The position numbers and the translations under genes were made by a program. DNA of 64,000 nt from positions 432,722-496,721 of the forward strand of contig CAVOGD010000005.1 of assembly GCA_963695155.1 (NCBI GenBank), read 5' to 3'. Positions 45,410-54,998 of the stretch are shown here, piece by piece; position 1 is the first letter of the stretch, and each line of letters begins with the position of its first letter. The notes beneath the pieces were generated by a model that did not search any database, was not told the origin of the DNA, and saw nothing but the letters and a program-made list of their open reading frames with translations. Source of the stretch: SG8-30 sp963695155. GTDB lineage: Bacteria > Pseudomonadota > Gammaproteobacteria > Steroidobacterales > Steroidobacteraceae.

Positions 45410-45832
45410 ATGCGGTACCTTCACACGATGGTGCGGGTCAGCGACCTGCAGGCGTCGCTCGACTTCTATTGCAACAAGCTGGGGCTCGAGGAAGTGCGGC
45501 GCTACGACAGCGAGCAGGGAAGGTTCACGCTCGTCTTCGTCGCCGCGCCGGGCGACGAGCAGCGCGCGCTGCTCGAGCTGACCTTCAACTGGGACCCGGA
45601 GGTGTACCAGACCGGCCGGGCCTTCGGGCACCTGGCCTTCGAGGTGGACGACATCTACGCCGCCTGCGCCCGCCTGCGGGAGGCCGGCGTGACCATCAAC
45701 CGGCCGCCGCGCGACGGCCGCATGGCGTTCGTCAGGTCACCCGACGGCATTTCCATCGAGCTGCTGCAGAAGGGCGCAGCGCTGGCACCGGCGGAGCCGT
45801 GGAAGTCGATGGCGAATACCGGGACCTGGTGA
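45410..45832 (+). CDS. gloA: Lactoylglutathione lyase (glyoxalase I)
   Basis: 140 aa VOC-fold enzyme converting methylglyoxal-glutathione hemithioacetal to S-lactoylglutathione. Metal ligands His5 (MRYLHTMVRV), Glu in LLELTFNW, His in GHLAFEVDD and Glu in SIELLQK; DFYCNKLGLEEVRRYDSEQGRF is a GloA hallmark. Shine-Dalgarno AAGGAGG. Confidence 0.95.
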   Translation: MRYLHTMVRVSDLQASLDFYCNKLGLEEVRRYDSEQGRFTLVFVAAPGDEQRALLELTFNWDPEVYQTGRAFGHLAFEVDDIYAACARLREAGVTINRPPRDGRMAFVRSPDGISIELLQKGAALAPAEPWKSMANTGTW

Positions 45833-45836
45833 GCCG

Positions 45837-46265
45837 CTAGGTGGCGATGTAGCGCTTGAGTTCGTCGATCTCGTTCTGCTGCGCTTCGATGACGGCCCGC
45901 ACGCAGTCGCCGATCGAGATCATGCCGGCCAGCGTCCCGTCGGCCACGACCGGCAGGTGACGGAATCGCCGGTCCGTCATCAACGTCATGCAATGCTGCA
46001 CGGTGTCGTCGGGGCCGACCGTGGTGACCGGCGCGGTCATGATCTGCCACACCTGCGTCTGCGTGGAATTACGGCCCAGCAGCACCACCTTGCGCGCATA
46101 GTCGCGCTCGGAAACGATGCCGGCGAGGTCTGCGCCGCGCATGACCGGCAAGGCGCCGATGTGGTGATCGGCCATCAACTGGATGGCGACGCGCACCGGA
46201 TCTTCGGCGTCCACGGTGTAGATCGCCGCCGGCTTGCGTTCAAGCAATTGCCTGACGGTCAGCAT
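45837..46265 (-). CDS. CBS-domain pair protein
   Basis: 142 aa, tandem CBS motifs: VRVAIQLMADHHIGALPVM...GIVSERDYARKVV and TVQHCMTLMTDRRFRHLPVV...GMISIGDCVRAVIEA, with a short charged C-terminus. CBS pairs bind adenosine nucleotides and regulate partners; none is identified. GGGGGGAT precedes ATG 46265. Converges with gloA within 4 bp. Confidence 0.88.
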   Translation of the reverse strand: MLTVRQLLERKPAAIYTVDAEDPVRVAIQLMADHHIGALPVMRGADLAGIVSERDYARKVVLLGRNSTQTQVWQIMTAPVTTVGPDDTVQHCMTLMTDRRFRHLPVVADGTLAGMISIGDCVRAVIEAQQNEIDELKRYIAT

Positions 46266-46370
46266 GATCCCCCCCGCGCTGTGGCTGCCGGGTCGACTGT
46301 AGCAGGAGGGGCCGGACCCGGCAAAAAAGCCTCCCCGGCCGGCGTGCGGTGCCGGATAATCAACGCCATC

Positions 46371-46769
46371 GTGAATTCCCGCGACGAACAGGCGGGCGCG
46401 CCGGCGGCAGGCCGGGGTCCCGATGAACTGGAGGCGCTGAAGCTGCGCCTGCGCCGCTTCGCCGACGAGCGCGACTGGGCGCAATTCCACAGCCCCAAGA
46501 ACCTCGCGATGGCGCTGTCCGTGGAAGTGGCCGAACTGGCCGAGATCTTCCAGTGGTTGACCGGGCAGCAGAGCAGCGCGCTGGACGATGCGCGCCGCCG
46601 CCGTGCCGAGGACGAACTTGCGGACGTGCTGATCTACGTCGTGAGGCTGGCGGACCGCCTGGGGGTGGACCTGCTCGATGCCGTGGAGCGCAAGATGGCC
46701 GACAACGAGCGCAAGTACCCGGCCGCCCGGGTCCGCGGCCAGTCGCTCAAGTACGACGAGTACGACTGA
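46371..46769 (+). CDS. MazG-like nucleotide pyrophosphohydrolase
   Basis: 132 aa (start GTG 46371). All-alpha NTP pyrophosphatase fold. SPKNLAMALSVEVAELAEIFQWL and EDELADVLIYVVRLAD give the ExxE-12-28-ExxD metal-binding residues; ending NERKYPAARVRG is typical of this small RS21-C6/MazG-like group that removes aberrant (d)NTPs. Divergent from the CBS gene. Confidence 0.88.
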   Translation: MNSRDEQAGAPAAGRGPDELEALKLRLRRFADERDWAQFHSPKNLAMALSVEVAELAEIFQWLTGQQSSALDDARRRRAEDELADVLIYVVRLADRLGVDLLDAVERKMADNERKYPAARVRGQSLKYDEYD

Positions 46770-46988
46770 GGCCCCGCCGCGGGTGCGCCCGGGCGTACCT
46801 CGAGGCCGCACGGGCCGGCGCGCCACTGGCGCACCCGCCGGCGACTGCCTTATGTTCACGCCTCGGCGCGGCCCCCGTGGCCGCGTGCACAAACCGCGCA
46901 CGCATTCACGCCGCGACTGCGGCCGGCGTGGCACTGTTCGGGGCGCAGCGGCAGGCAGGCGGCCTGCGACACAGGGAGCCAGTTCACG

Positions 46989-47630
46989 ATGACCCGGCCA
47001 GCCAGCAGGAAGAAGGCGCCATCGGTAAGGCAGCGGAAGATGTACGTGGACTGGCGCCACGGCCAGCTGCACCTGCGCTGCGCGTTTCCGCCGAGCGGCG
47101 GATTCGACGAACTGACCCCGCTGGTGTGCCTGCACGGCGAGCGCGAGACGAGCAAGGTATTCGGCGGCTTGCTGACGCGACTGGGCGACGCGCGGTCCGT
47201 CTACGCGCTGGACCTGCCGGGCTTCGGTCAGTCGGACGCGCCGCCGCAACGCACGGGCGCCAGCGGGCATGCCGCCGCGGTGGCCGATTTTCTCGACCAG
47301 ATGCGCCTGCGGCACGTGGACGTACTCGGGCACCAGTGGGGTGGCTGGGTCGCCGCGGAACTGGCGCTGGCCAGGCCCGAACAGGTGCGCCGGCTCGTAC
47401 TCGTCTCGGCGCCGGTGGCAGTGTCGTCAATGAAGGTGCCCGCATGCCTGGGCCGGGTGGCGCAGCCGGTGCTGGTGCTCAGGCTGAACGACGAGCGGTT
47501 CGACGTGACGCCTGACGTCTGCACCGTGTTGCCTGCCGCCAAAATGATCGACATGAAGGGCCTCGACGGCGGGGCGCTCGAATCGTCACCGGACGAAGTC
47601 ACGCGGCGAGTCCGCTCGTTTCTCGGCTGA
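46989..47630 (+). CDS. Alpha/beta-hydrolase fold protein lacking catalytic Ser and His
   Basis: 213 aa. Fold clear from VCLHGERETSKVFGGLL, YALDLPGFGQSD and the elbow LGHQWGGWVAAELAL. The nucleophile position of GxSxG is Gln (GHQWGG), and the usual C-terminal GH...P..V is LDGGALESSPDEV with no His. It is therefore probably not a hydrolase. The region 46770-46988 upstream shows no gene or repeat. Signal peptide absent. Confidence 0.7.
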   Translation: MTRPASRKKAPSVRQRKMYVDWRHGQLHLRCAFPPSGGFDELTPLVCLHGERETSKVFGGLLTRLGDARSVYALDLPGFGQSDAPPQRTGASGHAAAVADFLDQMRLRHVDVLGHQWGGWVAAELALARPEQVRRLVLVSAPVAVSSMKVPACLGRVAQPVLVLRLNDERFDVTPDVCTVLPAAKMIDMKGLDGGALESSPDEVTRRVRSFLG

Positions 47631-47789
47631 ACATATCCCCGGACCTGCCCGCCGGTTTATGTCAATCGGCGGGTTTGCAGGTGACCTAAGCCACTAGTTG
47701 TGCTGAGATAGCGGCGCCGAGCGCGTTGCGCGCCGGCGGCGCAAATGCTCGCGCACGCCTGTTGCAACGTGGCCGAAGGGGACTGGCCC

Positions 47790-49043
47790 ATGAAAGACAA
47801 ATTACTCACAGACGAGTCGGATGTACTTGCCCACGGTCGCGTGGCCGAGCGACGCGCCAGCAGCGACGGCATCGAAGTCGACGAGTCGATCGACATGGAG
47901 AACATCGAGCTCCGTTCGGGACCGTCGACCGTGGTCGGCAACCTGGGCTGGCAGACCGTGCAACCGGGCGACGACCTGGAGGCGCTGTTCGACGACGACG
48001 TGCTGGAGTGGCAGTCGGACGAGCCGCATGAACAGGCGCAGCAGCAACTCGCCGACCTGGAGGATGAGCACCTGCACCTCGCGGCCGAACTGGCGGACCT
48101 GCGCCGCGCCGCCGCCGAGCGCGAATCGGCAATGCAAAAGCGGCTCGAGGAGAGCCGCGCACTGTTGCGCGCACGCGAGACGGAGTTGTCGGACCAGGAG
48201 GCGCAGATCGCCTCGCTGACGCTGCGGTGCGAGGAACTGGGCGCACGGCTCGGCGAGCCGGCCGGCGAGGGCAGCGACGCAGCCGCAGGCGTCGGCCACG
48301 GCGCGGACAGCGTGGTGATGAACCTCAAGCAACGGCTCACGGAGCGTGGCCACGCGTTGACCGCGGCGCGCGAGGAGGCGGAACAAGTGAAGCGCGAACG
48401 GGCCGAACTGGCCGACGCACTGGCCGCGCGGGGCTCACAGGTGGCCAAGCTGATGGCCAGGCTGACGCGAGCCGCGCAAAAGTTCCAGCTGCAGGACGAA
48501 TTCAAGAATGGCCTCGGCGAGTTGCTGGACAAGGCGACCGGCACTGAGCTGGACGCGGACGGCCTGCCGGTGCCCGGCAGCGAAGAACCCACGCTGGCCA
48601 TAGACGAGCCGTCGCCGCCGCAGGCAAAGCCGGCCGAGGCAACGCCCGTCGGGCGTCCCGCCAGGGAACGGCGGGTGCGTACTGCCGCCGCGAAGATACC
48701 GGCAGCGCAGCGGCGCCGGCGCACGGACGCGGGAGTCAGGCGTTACCTCATCGCGCTCGATCCCGCGCACGAGGAAGTCTGTGAACTGGCGGCACGGCGC
48801 ATGTACGTCGGGCGCGGCCTGGAAGCGGACGTGCGCATCACGGACGCGACGGCCAGCCGCCTGCATGCCGTGCTGAACCTGGAGCGCGGCTCGACCGTTG
48901 TCGAAGACGCGTGCAGCACCAATGGCGTATTCGTCAACATGCAACGGGTGCGGCGCGCCGTGCTCGTGGACGGCGATACCGTCGCGTTCGGTTCCGTCCG
49001 GTTCCAGTACCGCGTGGGTCCTGCCAAGGCGAGCATGGACTGA
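47790..49043 (+). CDS. Coiled-coil protein with C-terminal FHA domain
   Basis: 417 aa. Acidic N-terminus, long coiled coil (about residues 80-245, heptads such as LADLEDEHLHLAAELADLRRAAAERES), Pro/Glu-rich linker, basic segment (ARERRVRTAAAKIPAAQRRRR) and an FHA domain near 330-410 with YVGRGLEADVRI, SRLHAVLNL and STNGVFVN. FHA domains bind phosphothreonine; the partner kinase is not in the window. Start ATG 47790 chosen over upstream starts for its GAAGGGGA context. Confidence 0.82.
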   Translation: MKDKLLTDESDVLAHGRVAERRASSDGIEVDESIDMENIELRSGPSTVVGNLGWQTVQPGDDLEALFDDDVLEWQSDEPHEQAQQQLADLEDEHLHLAAELADLRRAAAERESAMQKRLEESRALLRARETELSDQEAQIASLTLRCEELGARLGEPAGEGSDAAAGVGHGADSVVMNLKQRLTERGHALTAAREEAEQVKRERAELADALAARGSQVAKLMARLTRAAQKFQLQDEFKNGLGELLDKATGTELDADGLPVPGSEEPTLAIDEPSPPQAKPAEATPVGRPARERRVRTAAAKIPAAQRRRRTDAGVRRYLIALDPAHEEVCELAARRMYVGRGLEADVRITDATASRLHAVLNLERGSTVVEDACSTNGVFVNMQRVRRAVLVDGDTVAFGSVRFQYRVGPAKASMD

Positions 49044-49052
49044 ACCACGGCG

Positions 49053-50246
49053 TCAGCCCGCGGCGGGCGACGGGCCGGTCAGGCGGCGCAGCAGGGCGAG
49101 CGCGCCAAGGCTCAGCGCGGCGATCGCGATGATCAACGGATAGGCGGTCTGGTTCGCGAACTCGGCGACCAGCTGGGTCGCCGCGGCGCCCACCAGCAGC
49201 TGGACGAAGCCGAGCATGCCGGATGCGGCGCCGGCCATGTCCGGCGCCGAGGTGATGGCGCTGGTCGTGGAATGCGGCGCGGCCAGGGCGTTGCCGCCGC
49301 ACACCAGCATTCCAGGTAGAAACAGCGCCAGCGGGTGGTCGAGGCCCAGCAGCGCCCCGGCCACGAGCGCGGCCGCGCCGGCGACCGACAGCGCGACGCC
49401 GATCCGCATCATGCGCCGCGCGCCGAGGCGATGCGCCTTGCGCGCGGTGAAGAAGAAACCGGCAAATGCCGCGAACGCCGGCAGGAAGAACAACAGGCCG
49501 TAATGCGCCGGCCGTACGCCCATCACGTCCATGGCCACGTACGGCGCCGAGGTGATGAACACGGTCACCGCGCCCATCATGCACGAGCCGAAGGCCACGA
49601 AGCCGAGGTACGCAGGCGACCCGAGCAGGCGTCGATAGCTGGCGAACGTCTGCAGCGACGGACCCGCGGAGCGGGTCGCGTCACGGGTTTCCTCGACGCG
49701 CGAAAACACGAAGTAGAGGACGCCGGCGCCGAGTCCCAGCGCCAGAATAAACGCCGCGCGCCATCCCGCCTGCTCGACGGTGAACCCGCCCAGGATCGGC
49801 GCGAACATCGGCACGACCAGGACCACGGTCGCCATCGTGGCCAGGGCGTTGGCGGACCTGCCGACGCCGAAGAAGTCGGTGATGGAGGCGCGCGCGACGG
49901 CCATGGCGGCGCCGCCACCGAACGCCTGCAGGATGCGGGCCGCGATCAGGGCGTCGAGTGACGGCGCCAGCAGGCCGGCCACGCTGCCGGCCAGGAACAG
50001 GCACAGTCCGGTCATGGTCACGATCCGGCGTCCGAAGCGGTCGGAAAACGGTGCGACCATCAGGTTGCCGAGGCCGATGGCGACCAGCGACAGGCTGACC
50101 AGCAGTTGCACGGTCGAGGCGCTGGCGTCGAAGTCGACGGCGATGGCCGGCAACGCCGGCAGCAATACGTGCATGCCGAAAGGCCCGAGCGCGCCGACGG
50201 CGGCCGAGCCCGCGATCAGGCGCCGTGCCAGCACGCGGTTGTCCAT
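49053..50246 (-). CDS. MFS drug exporter, Bcr/CflA-like
   Basis: 397 aa with 12 helices. GPFGMHVLLPALPAIAVDFDAS, PFSDRFGRRIV (motif A), RILQAFGGGAAMAVARASITDFF (TM4-5) and LGGFTVEQAGWRAAF are Bcr/CflA-type. Drug or peptide efflux; substrate unknown. ATG 50246 chosen by homology; a longer frame adds 44 codons. Confidence 0.87.
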   Translation of the reverse strand: MDNRVLARRLIAGSAAVGALGPFGMHVLLPALPAIAVDFDASASTVQLLVSLSLVAIGLGNLMVAPFSDRFGRRIVTMTGLCLFLAGSVAGLLAPSLDALIAARILQAFGGGAAMAVARASITDFFGVGRSANALATMATVVLVVPMFAPILGGFTVEQAGWRAAFILALGLGAGVLYFVFSRVEETRDATRSAGPSLQTFASYRRLLGSPAYLGFVAFGSCMMGAVTVFITSAPYVAMDVMGVRPAHYGLLFFLPAFAAFAGFFFTARKAHRLGARRMMRIGVALSVAGAAALVAGALLGLDHPLALFLPGMLVCGGNALAAPHSTTSAITSAPDMAGAASGMLGFVQLLVGAAATQLVAEFANQTAYPLIIAIAALSLGALALLRRLTGPSPAAG

Positions 50247-50376
50247 GCGCGGGGTATTCAACACTGCCGCGCCATCTTGCGGGCAGCGTGGGATGCCGGC
50301 AAGCGCTTCCGCGCACGTTTCGGTTATCGTTGATGACTGGCGGCCACAGCAGTCGTGGCAGGGATCCGCAGGACGC

Positions 50377-50910
50377 ATGGACGACGGAACGACGCCTCAC
50401 GCTTTGACCGTGCTGTGCCTGTGCACGGGAAACTCCGCCCGCAGCATCCTGGCCGAGGCGTTGTTCAACCACCTCGGCGAAGGACGCATACGGGCCTTTA
50501 GTGCGGGCAGCCGCCCGACCGGCCGTGTTCATCCGCAGGCGCTCTCGCTGCTCGCCAGGTCGGGGGTGCCGGCCGGCGCGGCGCGCAGCAAGGGCTGGCA
50601 GGAATTTTCGGGCCCCGCCGCGCCGCGGTTCGACGCGGTCATCACGCTGTGCGACAGCGCGGCCGGCGAGACATGCCCGGTCTGGCCGGGACAGCCGGTG
50701 ACGGCGCACTGGGGTGTCGAGGATCCCGCCGCCGTGACGGGCACGCCGCAACAGGTCGAGGCGGCGTTCAACGAGGCATTCGTGGTCCTGCAGCATCGCG
50801 TGCGGGCCTTGCTGGCGCTGCCGCGCGCTGCGCTGGCGCCGGCGAAACTCGAAGCCGCGCTGCGCACGATCGGCCGCAGCGTGCCGCCGCCGGCGTCGCC
50901 GAACTCATGA
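50377..50910 (+). CDS. arsC: Arsenate reductase, LMW-phosphatase/ArsC-like
   Basis: 177 aa. P-loop LCTGNSARSILAEAL and the second redox site TLCDSAAGETCPVWPG with the paired Cys of thioredoxin-coupled ArsC; an extended C-terminus (about 40 residues) lies after the domain. Reduces arsenate to arsenite for export by the next gene (20 bp away). No arsR is present nearby. Confidence 0.9.
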   Translation: MDDGTTPHALTVLCLCTGNSARSILAEALFNHLGEGRIRAFSAGSRPTGRVHPQALSLLARSGVPAGAARSKGWQEFSGPAAPRFDAVITLCDSAAGETCPVWPGQPVTAHWGVEDPAAVTGTPQQVEAAFNEAFVVLQHRVRALLALPRAALAPAKLEAALRTIGRSVPPPASPNS

Positions 50911-50929
50911 CCGGGCTGGAGGTGGACTT

Positions 50930-52033
50930 GTGAGCGTTCAATGCGACGTGACGGCACGGCAGGCGCAGCAGGCGAAGCTGGGGATCTTCGAGCGCTACCT
51001 CACGCTATGGGTCATCGCCTGCATCGTTGCGGGCGTGGCCATCGGGCAGGCCGTGCCCGGTCTCGTGACCGCGGTGGCACACCTGGAAATCGCGCGCGTC
51101 AACGTCCCGGTGGGCGTGCTCATCTGGATCATGATCATCCCGATGCTGGTCAAGATCGACTTCGGGCGCCTGCACGAGGTGCGCCGGCACGGGCGGGGCA
51201 TCGGCGTCACGCTGTTCATCAACTGGCTGGTAAAGCCCTTCTCGATGGCGGCGCTCGGCTGGCTGTTCATCCGGCACGTGTTCGCGCCCTGGCTGCCGGC
51301 CGGACAGCTCGACAGCTACATCGCGGGACTGATCCTGCTCGCGGCGGCGCCCTGCACGGCCATGGTCTTCGTGTGGAGCAACCTGTCGCGGGGCGAGCCG
51401 AACTTCACGCTCACGCAGGTGGCCCTCAACGACCTGATCATGGTGTTCGCGTTTGCGCCGCTGGTCGGGCTGCTGCTCGGCGTGTCCGCCATCGCCGTTC
51501 CCTGGGACACGTTGCTGATGTCGGTGGTGATGTACATCGTGGTGCCGCTGGCGATCGCGCAGGCCTTGCGGCGCGCGCTGCTGCGCAGGGGCGAGCAGGC
51601 GTACTCGCGCGCTGTTGCCGCCATGGGCGCGTGGTCGCTGGTCGCATTGCTGGCGACGCTGGTGTTGCTGTTTGCATTCCAGGGAGACGCGCTGCTCGGC
51701 CAGCCGCTGGTGATCGCGCTGCTGGCCGTGCCCATCCTGATCCAGGTCCTGCTGAATTCGTCGCTGGCTTACCTGCTGAACCGCCGCCTGCGGGTTGCGC
51801 ACTGCGTGGCGGGACCGTCGGCGCTGATCGGCGCATCGAATTTCTTCGAACTGGCGGTGGCGACCGCCATCAGCCTGTTCGGCATCGAGTCCGGTGCGGC
51901 GCTGGCGACGGTCGTCGGCGTGCTGATCGAGGTGCCGGTCATGCTGCTGGTGGTGCGCGTCGTCAACTCCTCGAAACAATGGTACGAGGCCGGAATCGCG
52001 GCCGGCGGGGGCGAGCGCGCCGCCAACTGCTAG
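50930..52033 (+). CDS. acr3: ACR3-family arsenite efflux transporter
   Basis: 367 aa, ten-helix BART-fold permease. The essential Cys is in LAAAPCTAMVFVWSNL (about residue 143), followed by the conserved LNDLIMVFAFAPLV and the C-terminal AIGTA-like FFELAVATAISLFGIESGAALATVVGVLIEVPVML. Start GTG 50930 with GGAGG upstream. Forms a two-gene arsC-acr3 unit. Confidence 0.93.
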   Translation: MSVQCDVTARQAQQAKLGIFERYLTLWVIACIVAGVAIGQAVPGLVTAVAHLEIARVNVPVGVLIWIMIIPMLVKIDFGRLHEVRRHGRGIGVTLFINWLVKPFSMAALGWLFIRHVFAPWLPAGQLDSYIAGLILLAAAPCTAMVFVWSNLSRGEPNFTLTQVALNDLIMVFAFAPLVGLLLGVSAIAVPWDTLLMSVVMYIVVPLAIAQALRRALLRRGEQAYSRAVAAMGAWSLVALLATLVLLFAFQGDALLGQPLVIALLAVPILIQVLLNSSLAYLLNRRLRVAHCVAGPSALIGASNFFELAVATAISLFGIESGAALATVVGVLIEVPVMLLVVRVVNSSKQWYEAGIAAGGGERAANC

Positions 52034-52069
52034 AATCGCGGGACCGGCCACACCCGGCCGCGGGGCAAC

Positions 52070-53356
52070 ATGGTTGCAGAACTCCTGATCCTGCTCGCGC
52101 TGCTGGTCGTGAACGGCCTGTTCGCCATGGCCGAACTGGCGGTCGTGTCGTCGCGTCGCACGCGGCTGCGGCAACTGGCAGACGAGGGCAGTCGCGGCGC
52201 CCGCGAGGCGCTCGCGCTGCTCGACGAGCCCACCCGTTTCCTGTCGACGGTGCAGATCGGCATCACGCTGATCGGCGTGCTGGCCGGCGTCTACAGCGGC
52301 GCCAATTTCGCGGCGCCGCTGGAACGGTGGCTGGAGGCGCAGGGGTTGTTCGCCGGCTATGCGGGGCCGGCCGCATACGGCGCGGTCGTCGTGGGAGTGA
52401 CCTACCTGTCGCTGGTGATCGGCGAGCTGGTGCCGAAGCGGTGGGCGCTGGGCCGGCCCGAGGTGATCGCGGTTGCGGTGGCGCCCACGATGCGGCGCAT
52501 GGCGACCGCCAGCGCGCCGCTGGTCTGGCTGCTGCAGCGCTCGACGGACGTCATCCTGCGGGTCTTCGGCCTGCACAAGGCGGCGCGCAGCGCGGTCAGC
52601 GAGGAGGAGATCCGCGCCATGATCGCGGACGGCACGCAGGAGGGCGTGTTCCATCGCGACGAGCACCGCATGATCGAGGGCGTGTTGCGGCTGGCCGACC
52701 GCAACGTGCGCAGCATCATGCTGCCGCGCGGCGACATCCTGTGGCTCGACGCCGCGGACTCGCGCGAGGCGGTGTGGGACACCGTGCGCATGAACAGCCA
52801 CTCGCGCTACCTGGTCTGCCGCGGCGACATCGACGAACTGGTCGGCGTCGTGCAGGTGCCGGACGTGCTCGACTGGGTGCGCGACGACGCGGGGGGCGAC
52901 CTGGCGCAGCGCGTGACACAACCGTTCATCGTGCAGGAAGCCACCACGGTCCTGCGCCTGCTCGAGCTGTTCCGCGAAGCGGCGGTGCACCTGGCGGTCG
53001 TCGTGGACGAGCACGGCTCGATCGAGGGCATCGTGACGCCCAGCGACGTGCTGAGCGCGATCGCCGGCGAACTGCCGGACATCGGCGGCATCGACCTGCC
53101 CGCGGCCATTCGTCGCCAGGACGGGTCGTGGCTGCTGGACGGCCGCCTGCCCATTGACGAAGCCGAGCGCGTGCTCGGCAGGCGCGACATGGGGTCCGGC
53201 GACGACTACACGACCATCGCGGGTTTCCTGCTCGCGCAGATCGGCCGGTTGCCCACCACGGCGGAGACGTTCAGGTGGAAGGACCTGCAGTTCGAGGTCG
53301 TGGACATGGATGGCGTGAGGATCGACAAGTTGCTGGTCCGGCGTCGCACGCCATGA
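52070..53356 (+). CDS. CorC/HlyC-family (CNNM-CBS) protein
   Basis: 428 aa: DUF21/CNNM membrane domain (1-195, MAELAVVSSRRTRLRQLADEG and GELVPKRWAL), CBS pair (about 215-345, MLPRGDILWLD...VVVDEHGSIEGIVTPSDVL) and the CorC_HlyC domain (365-428, DDYTTIAGFLLAQIGRLP). Such proteins are linked to Mg/Co homeostasis. Starts ATG 52070, 36 bp after acr3; a shared transcript is possible. Confidence 0.88.
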   Translation: MVAELLILLALLVVNGLFAMAELAVVSSRRTRLRQLADEGSRGAREALALLDEPTRFLSTVQIGITLIGVLAGVYSGANFAAPLERWLEAQGLFAGYAGPAAYGAVVVGVTYLSLVIGELVPKRWALGRPEVIAVAVAPTMRRMATASAPLVWLLQRSTDVILRVFGLHKAARSAVSEEEIRAMIADGTQEGVFHRDEHRMIEGVLRLADRNVRSIMLPRGDILWLDAADSREAVWDTVRMNSHSRYLVCRGDIDELVGVVQVPDVLDWVRDDAGGDLAQRVTQPFIVQEATTVLRLLELFREAAVHLAVVVDEHGSIEGIVTPSDVLSAIAGELPDIGGIDLPAAIRRQDGSWLLDGRLPIDEAERVLGRRDMGSGDDYTTIAGFLLAQIGRLPTTAETFRWKDLQFEVVDMDGVRIDKLLVRRRTP

Positions 53357-53373
53357 GTCGTCGCTGACCGCGC

Positions 53374-54270
53374 ATGCCGTACCAGCCGAAGAAGCCGCCG
53401 CGGCACGAGTCGATCGTGGTGCGCGGCATTCCGCACCATGTCAGTCGCTGGGGCCCCGTTTCCGACGACCCGGTCGTGATGATGCACGGCTGGGCGGACA
53501 CTGCCGATACATTCCAGTTCGTCGTGGACGCCCTGCCGGACGGCTGGCCGGTGGTGGCGTTCGACTGGCGCGGGTTCGGCCGCACGACCCTGCGGTCGGA
53601 CAGCTACTGGTTTCCGGACTACTTCGCGGACCTGGACCGCTTGCTCGATGATCTGTGCCCCGCAGGCCCGGCGCGCCTGGTCGGGCACAGCATGGGCGGG
53701 AACGTCGCGTTCATGTATGCCGGCATCCAGCCGGGGCGTGTGCGCTGCGTCGTGAGCATGGAAGGTTTCGGGCTCGCGCGCACCAGTCCGGAGCAGGCTC
53801 CCGCGCGCATCCACAAGTGGCTGGCGCAGTTGCGCGACACCCCGGTCTTCAGCGAGTACGAGAATCACGACGACCTGGCCCGCGTGCTGCTGCGTCGCAA
53901 TCCACGCCTGACGCCCGAGCGGGCCGGCTTCATCGCCGCAAGCTGGGCGGAAACCATGCCGGACGGCAAGGTGCGCAACGTGGCCGATCCGGGCCACAAG
54001 CTGGTGAACCCGTACCTGTACCGCCGCGACGAAGCCGAGGCCTGCTGGCGACAGATCGCGGCACCGGCGATGCTGGTGCTGGCGGAGCAGTCGGAGTTCC
54101 TGCCGAAGCTCGGCACCGACGGCCTGGCGGCCAGTTTCCGCGAGTGCATTCCCGGTCTGCGCATCGAGGTGCTGGCCGGCGCCGGACACATGCTGCACCA
54201 CGAACAGCCCGAGGCGGTCGCACGGCTGCTGCAGGAGTTCATGGACGGCCGCGCGGGGAACGGTCCGTGA
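53374..54270 (+). CDS. Alpha/beta-fold hydrolase
   Basis: 298 aa. HGWADTADTFQFV (oxyanion), FDWRGFGRTT, nucleophile LVGHSMGGNVAFMYA, acid near LAEQSEFLPKLG and His in GAGHMLHHEQPEAV: a complete triad. Substrate unknown. Follows the CorC-like gene by 17 bp and overlaps the next gene by GTGA. Confidence 0.87.
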   Translation: MPYQPKKPPRHESIVVRGIPHHVSRWGPVSDDPVVMMHGWADTADTFQFVVDALPDGWPVVAFDWRGFGRTTLRSDSYWFPDYFADLDRLLDDLCPAGPARLVGHSMGGNVAFMYAGIQPGRVRCVVSMEGFGLARTSPEQAPARIHKWLAQLRDTPVFSEYENHDDLARVLLRRNPRLTPERAGFIAASWAETMPDGKVRNVADPGHKLVNPYLYRRDEAEACWRQIAAPAMLVLAEQSEFLPKLGTDGLAASFRECIPGLRIEVLAGAGHMLHHEQPEAVARLLQEFMDGRAGNGP

Positions 54271-54902
54271 AACAGCGGGATTCGTCGGGACGCACCCTTG
54301 CTGCCATGCTGGCCGTCGTGCTGGTGGCGCTCGCCGCGTCGGGCATCGGGCCGTACGACCGGCTGACCTGGATTCTGGAAGTGCTGCCGGTGGTGATCGT
54401 CGTACCGGTGCTGCTGCTCACCTGGCGGCGCTTTCCGCTGAGCACGTTGCTGTATGTGCTGATCGGCGTGCACGCGCTGGTCCTGGTCCTGGGCGCGCAC
54501 TATACCTATGCGCGCGTCCCGCTCGGCTTCTGGCTGCAGGACCTGTTCGACTTCTCGCGCAATCACTACGACCGCATCGGGCACCTGGCGCAGGGCTTCA
54601 TCCCGGCGATTGCGGTGCGGGAGATCCTGGTGCGGCGTTCGCCGCTCAGGTCCGGCCGCTGGTTGCCGTTCGTCACGGTGGCCGTGTGCCTCGCCATCAG
54701 CGCCGTCTACGAATTCCTGGAGTGGTGGACGGCCATTGCCGTGGGCGTGGCTGCGGAGGACTTCCTGGCGACGCAGGGCGACGTCTGGGATACCCAGTGG
54801 GACATGTTCCTGGCCACCTGCGGCGCAATGCTGGCCCTGGCGTCGCTCACGCGGCTGCACGACCGGTCGCTGGCGCGCCTGTCCGGGTCGCTCCCGGAAT
54901 GA
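54267..54902 (+). CDS. DUF2238 (YjdF-like) inner-membrane protein
   Basis: 211 aa, six predicted helices. FGVRVPLGFWLQDLFDFSRNHYDRIGHLAQGFIPAI-like region and YEFLEWWTAIAVG...QGDVWDTQWDMFLATCGA are conserved in the DUF2238/YjdF family; function unknown. GTG start overlaps the hydrolase stop. Confidence 0.85.
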   Translation: MKQRDSSGRTLAAMLAVVLVALAASGIGPYDRLTWILEVLPVVIVVPVLLLTWRRFPLSTLLYVLIGVHALVLVLGAHYTYARVPLGFWLQDLFDFSRNHYDRIGHLAQGFIPAIAVREILVRRSPLRSGRWLPFVTVAVCLAISAVYEFLEWWTAIAVGVAAEDFLATQGDVWDTQWDMFLATCGAMLALASLTRLHDRSLARLSGSLPE

Positions 54903-54998
54903 GGTCCTCGGTTGCGCCATCCGGCGCTACAATGAAGCGCGCATCCCGCCATCCGGCGGGCACATGTCGCTGGCGTCTTCCTTGGGGGGTCGGGATCG

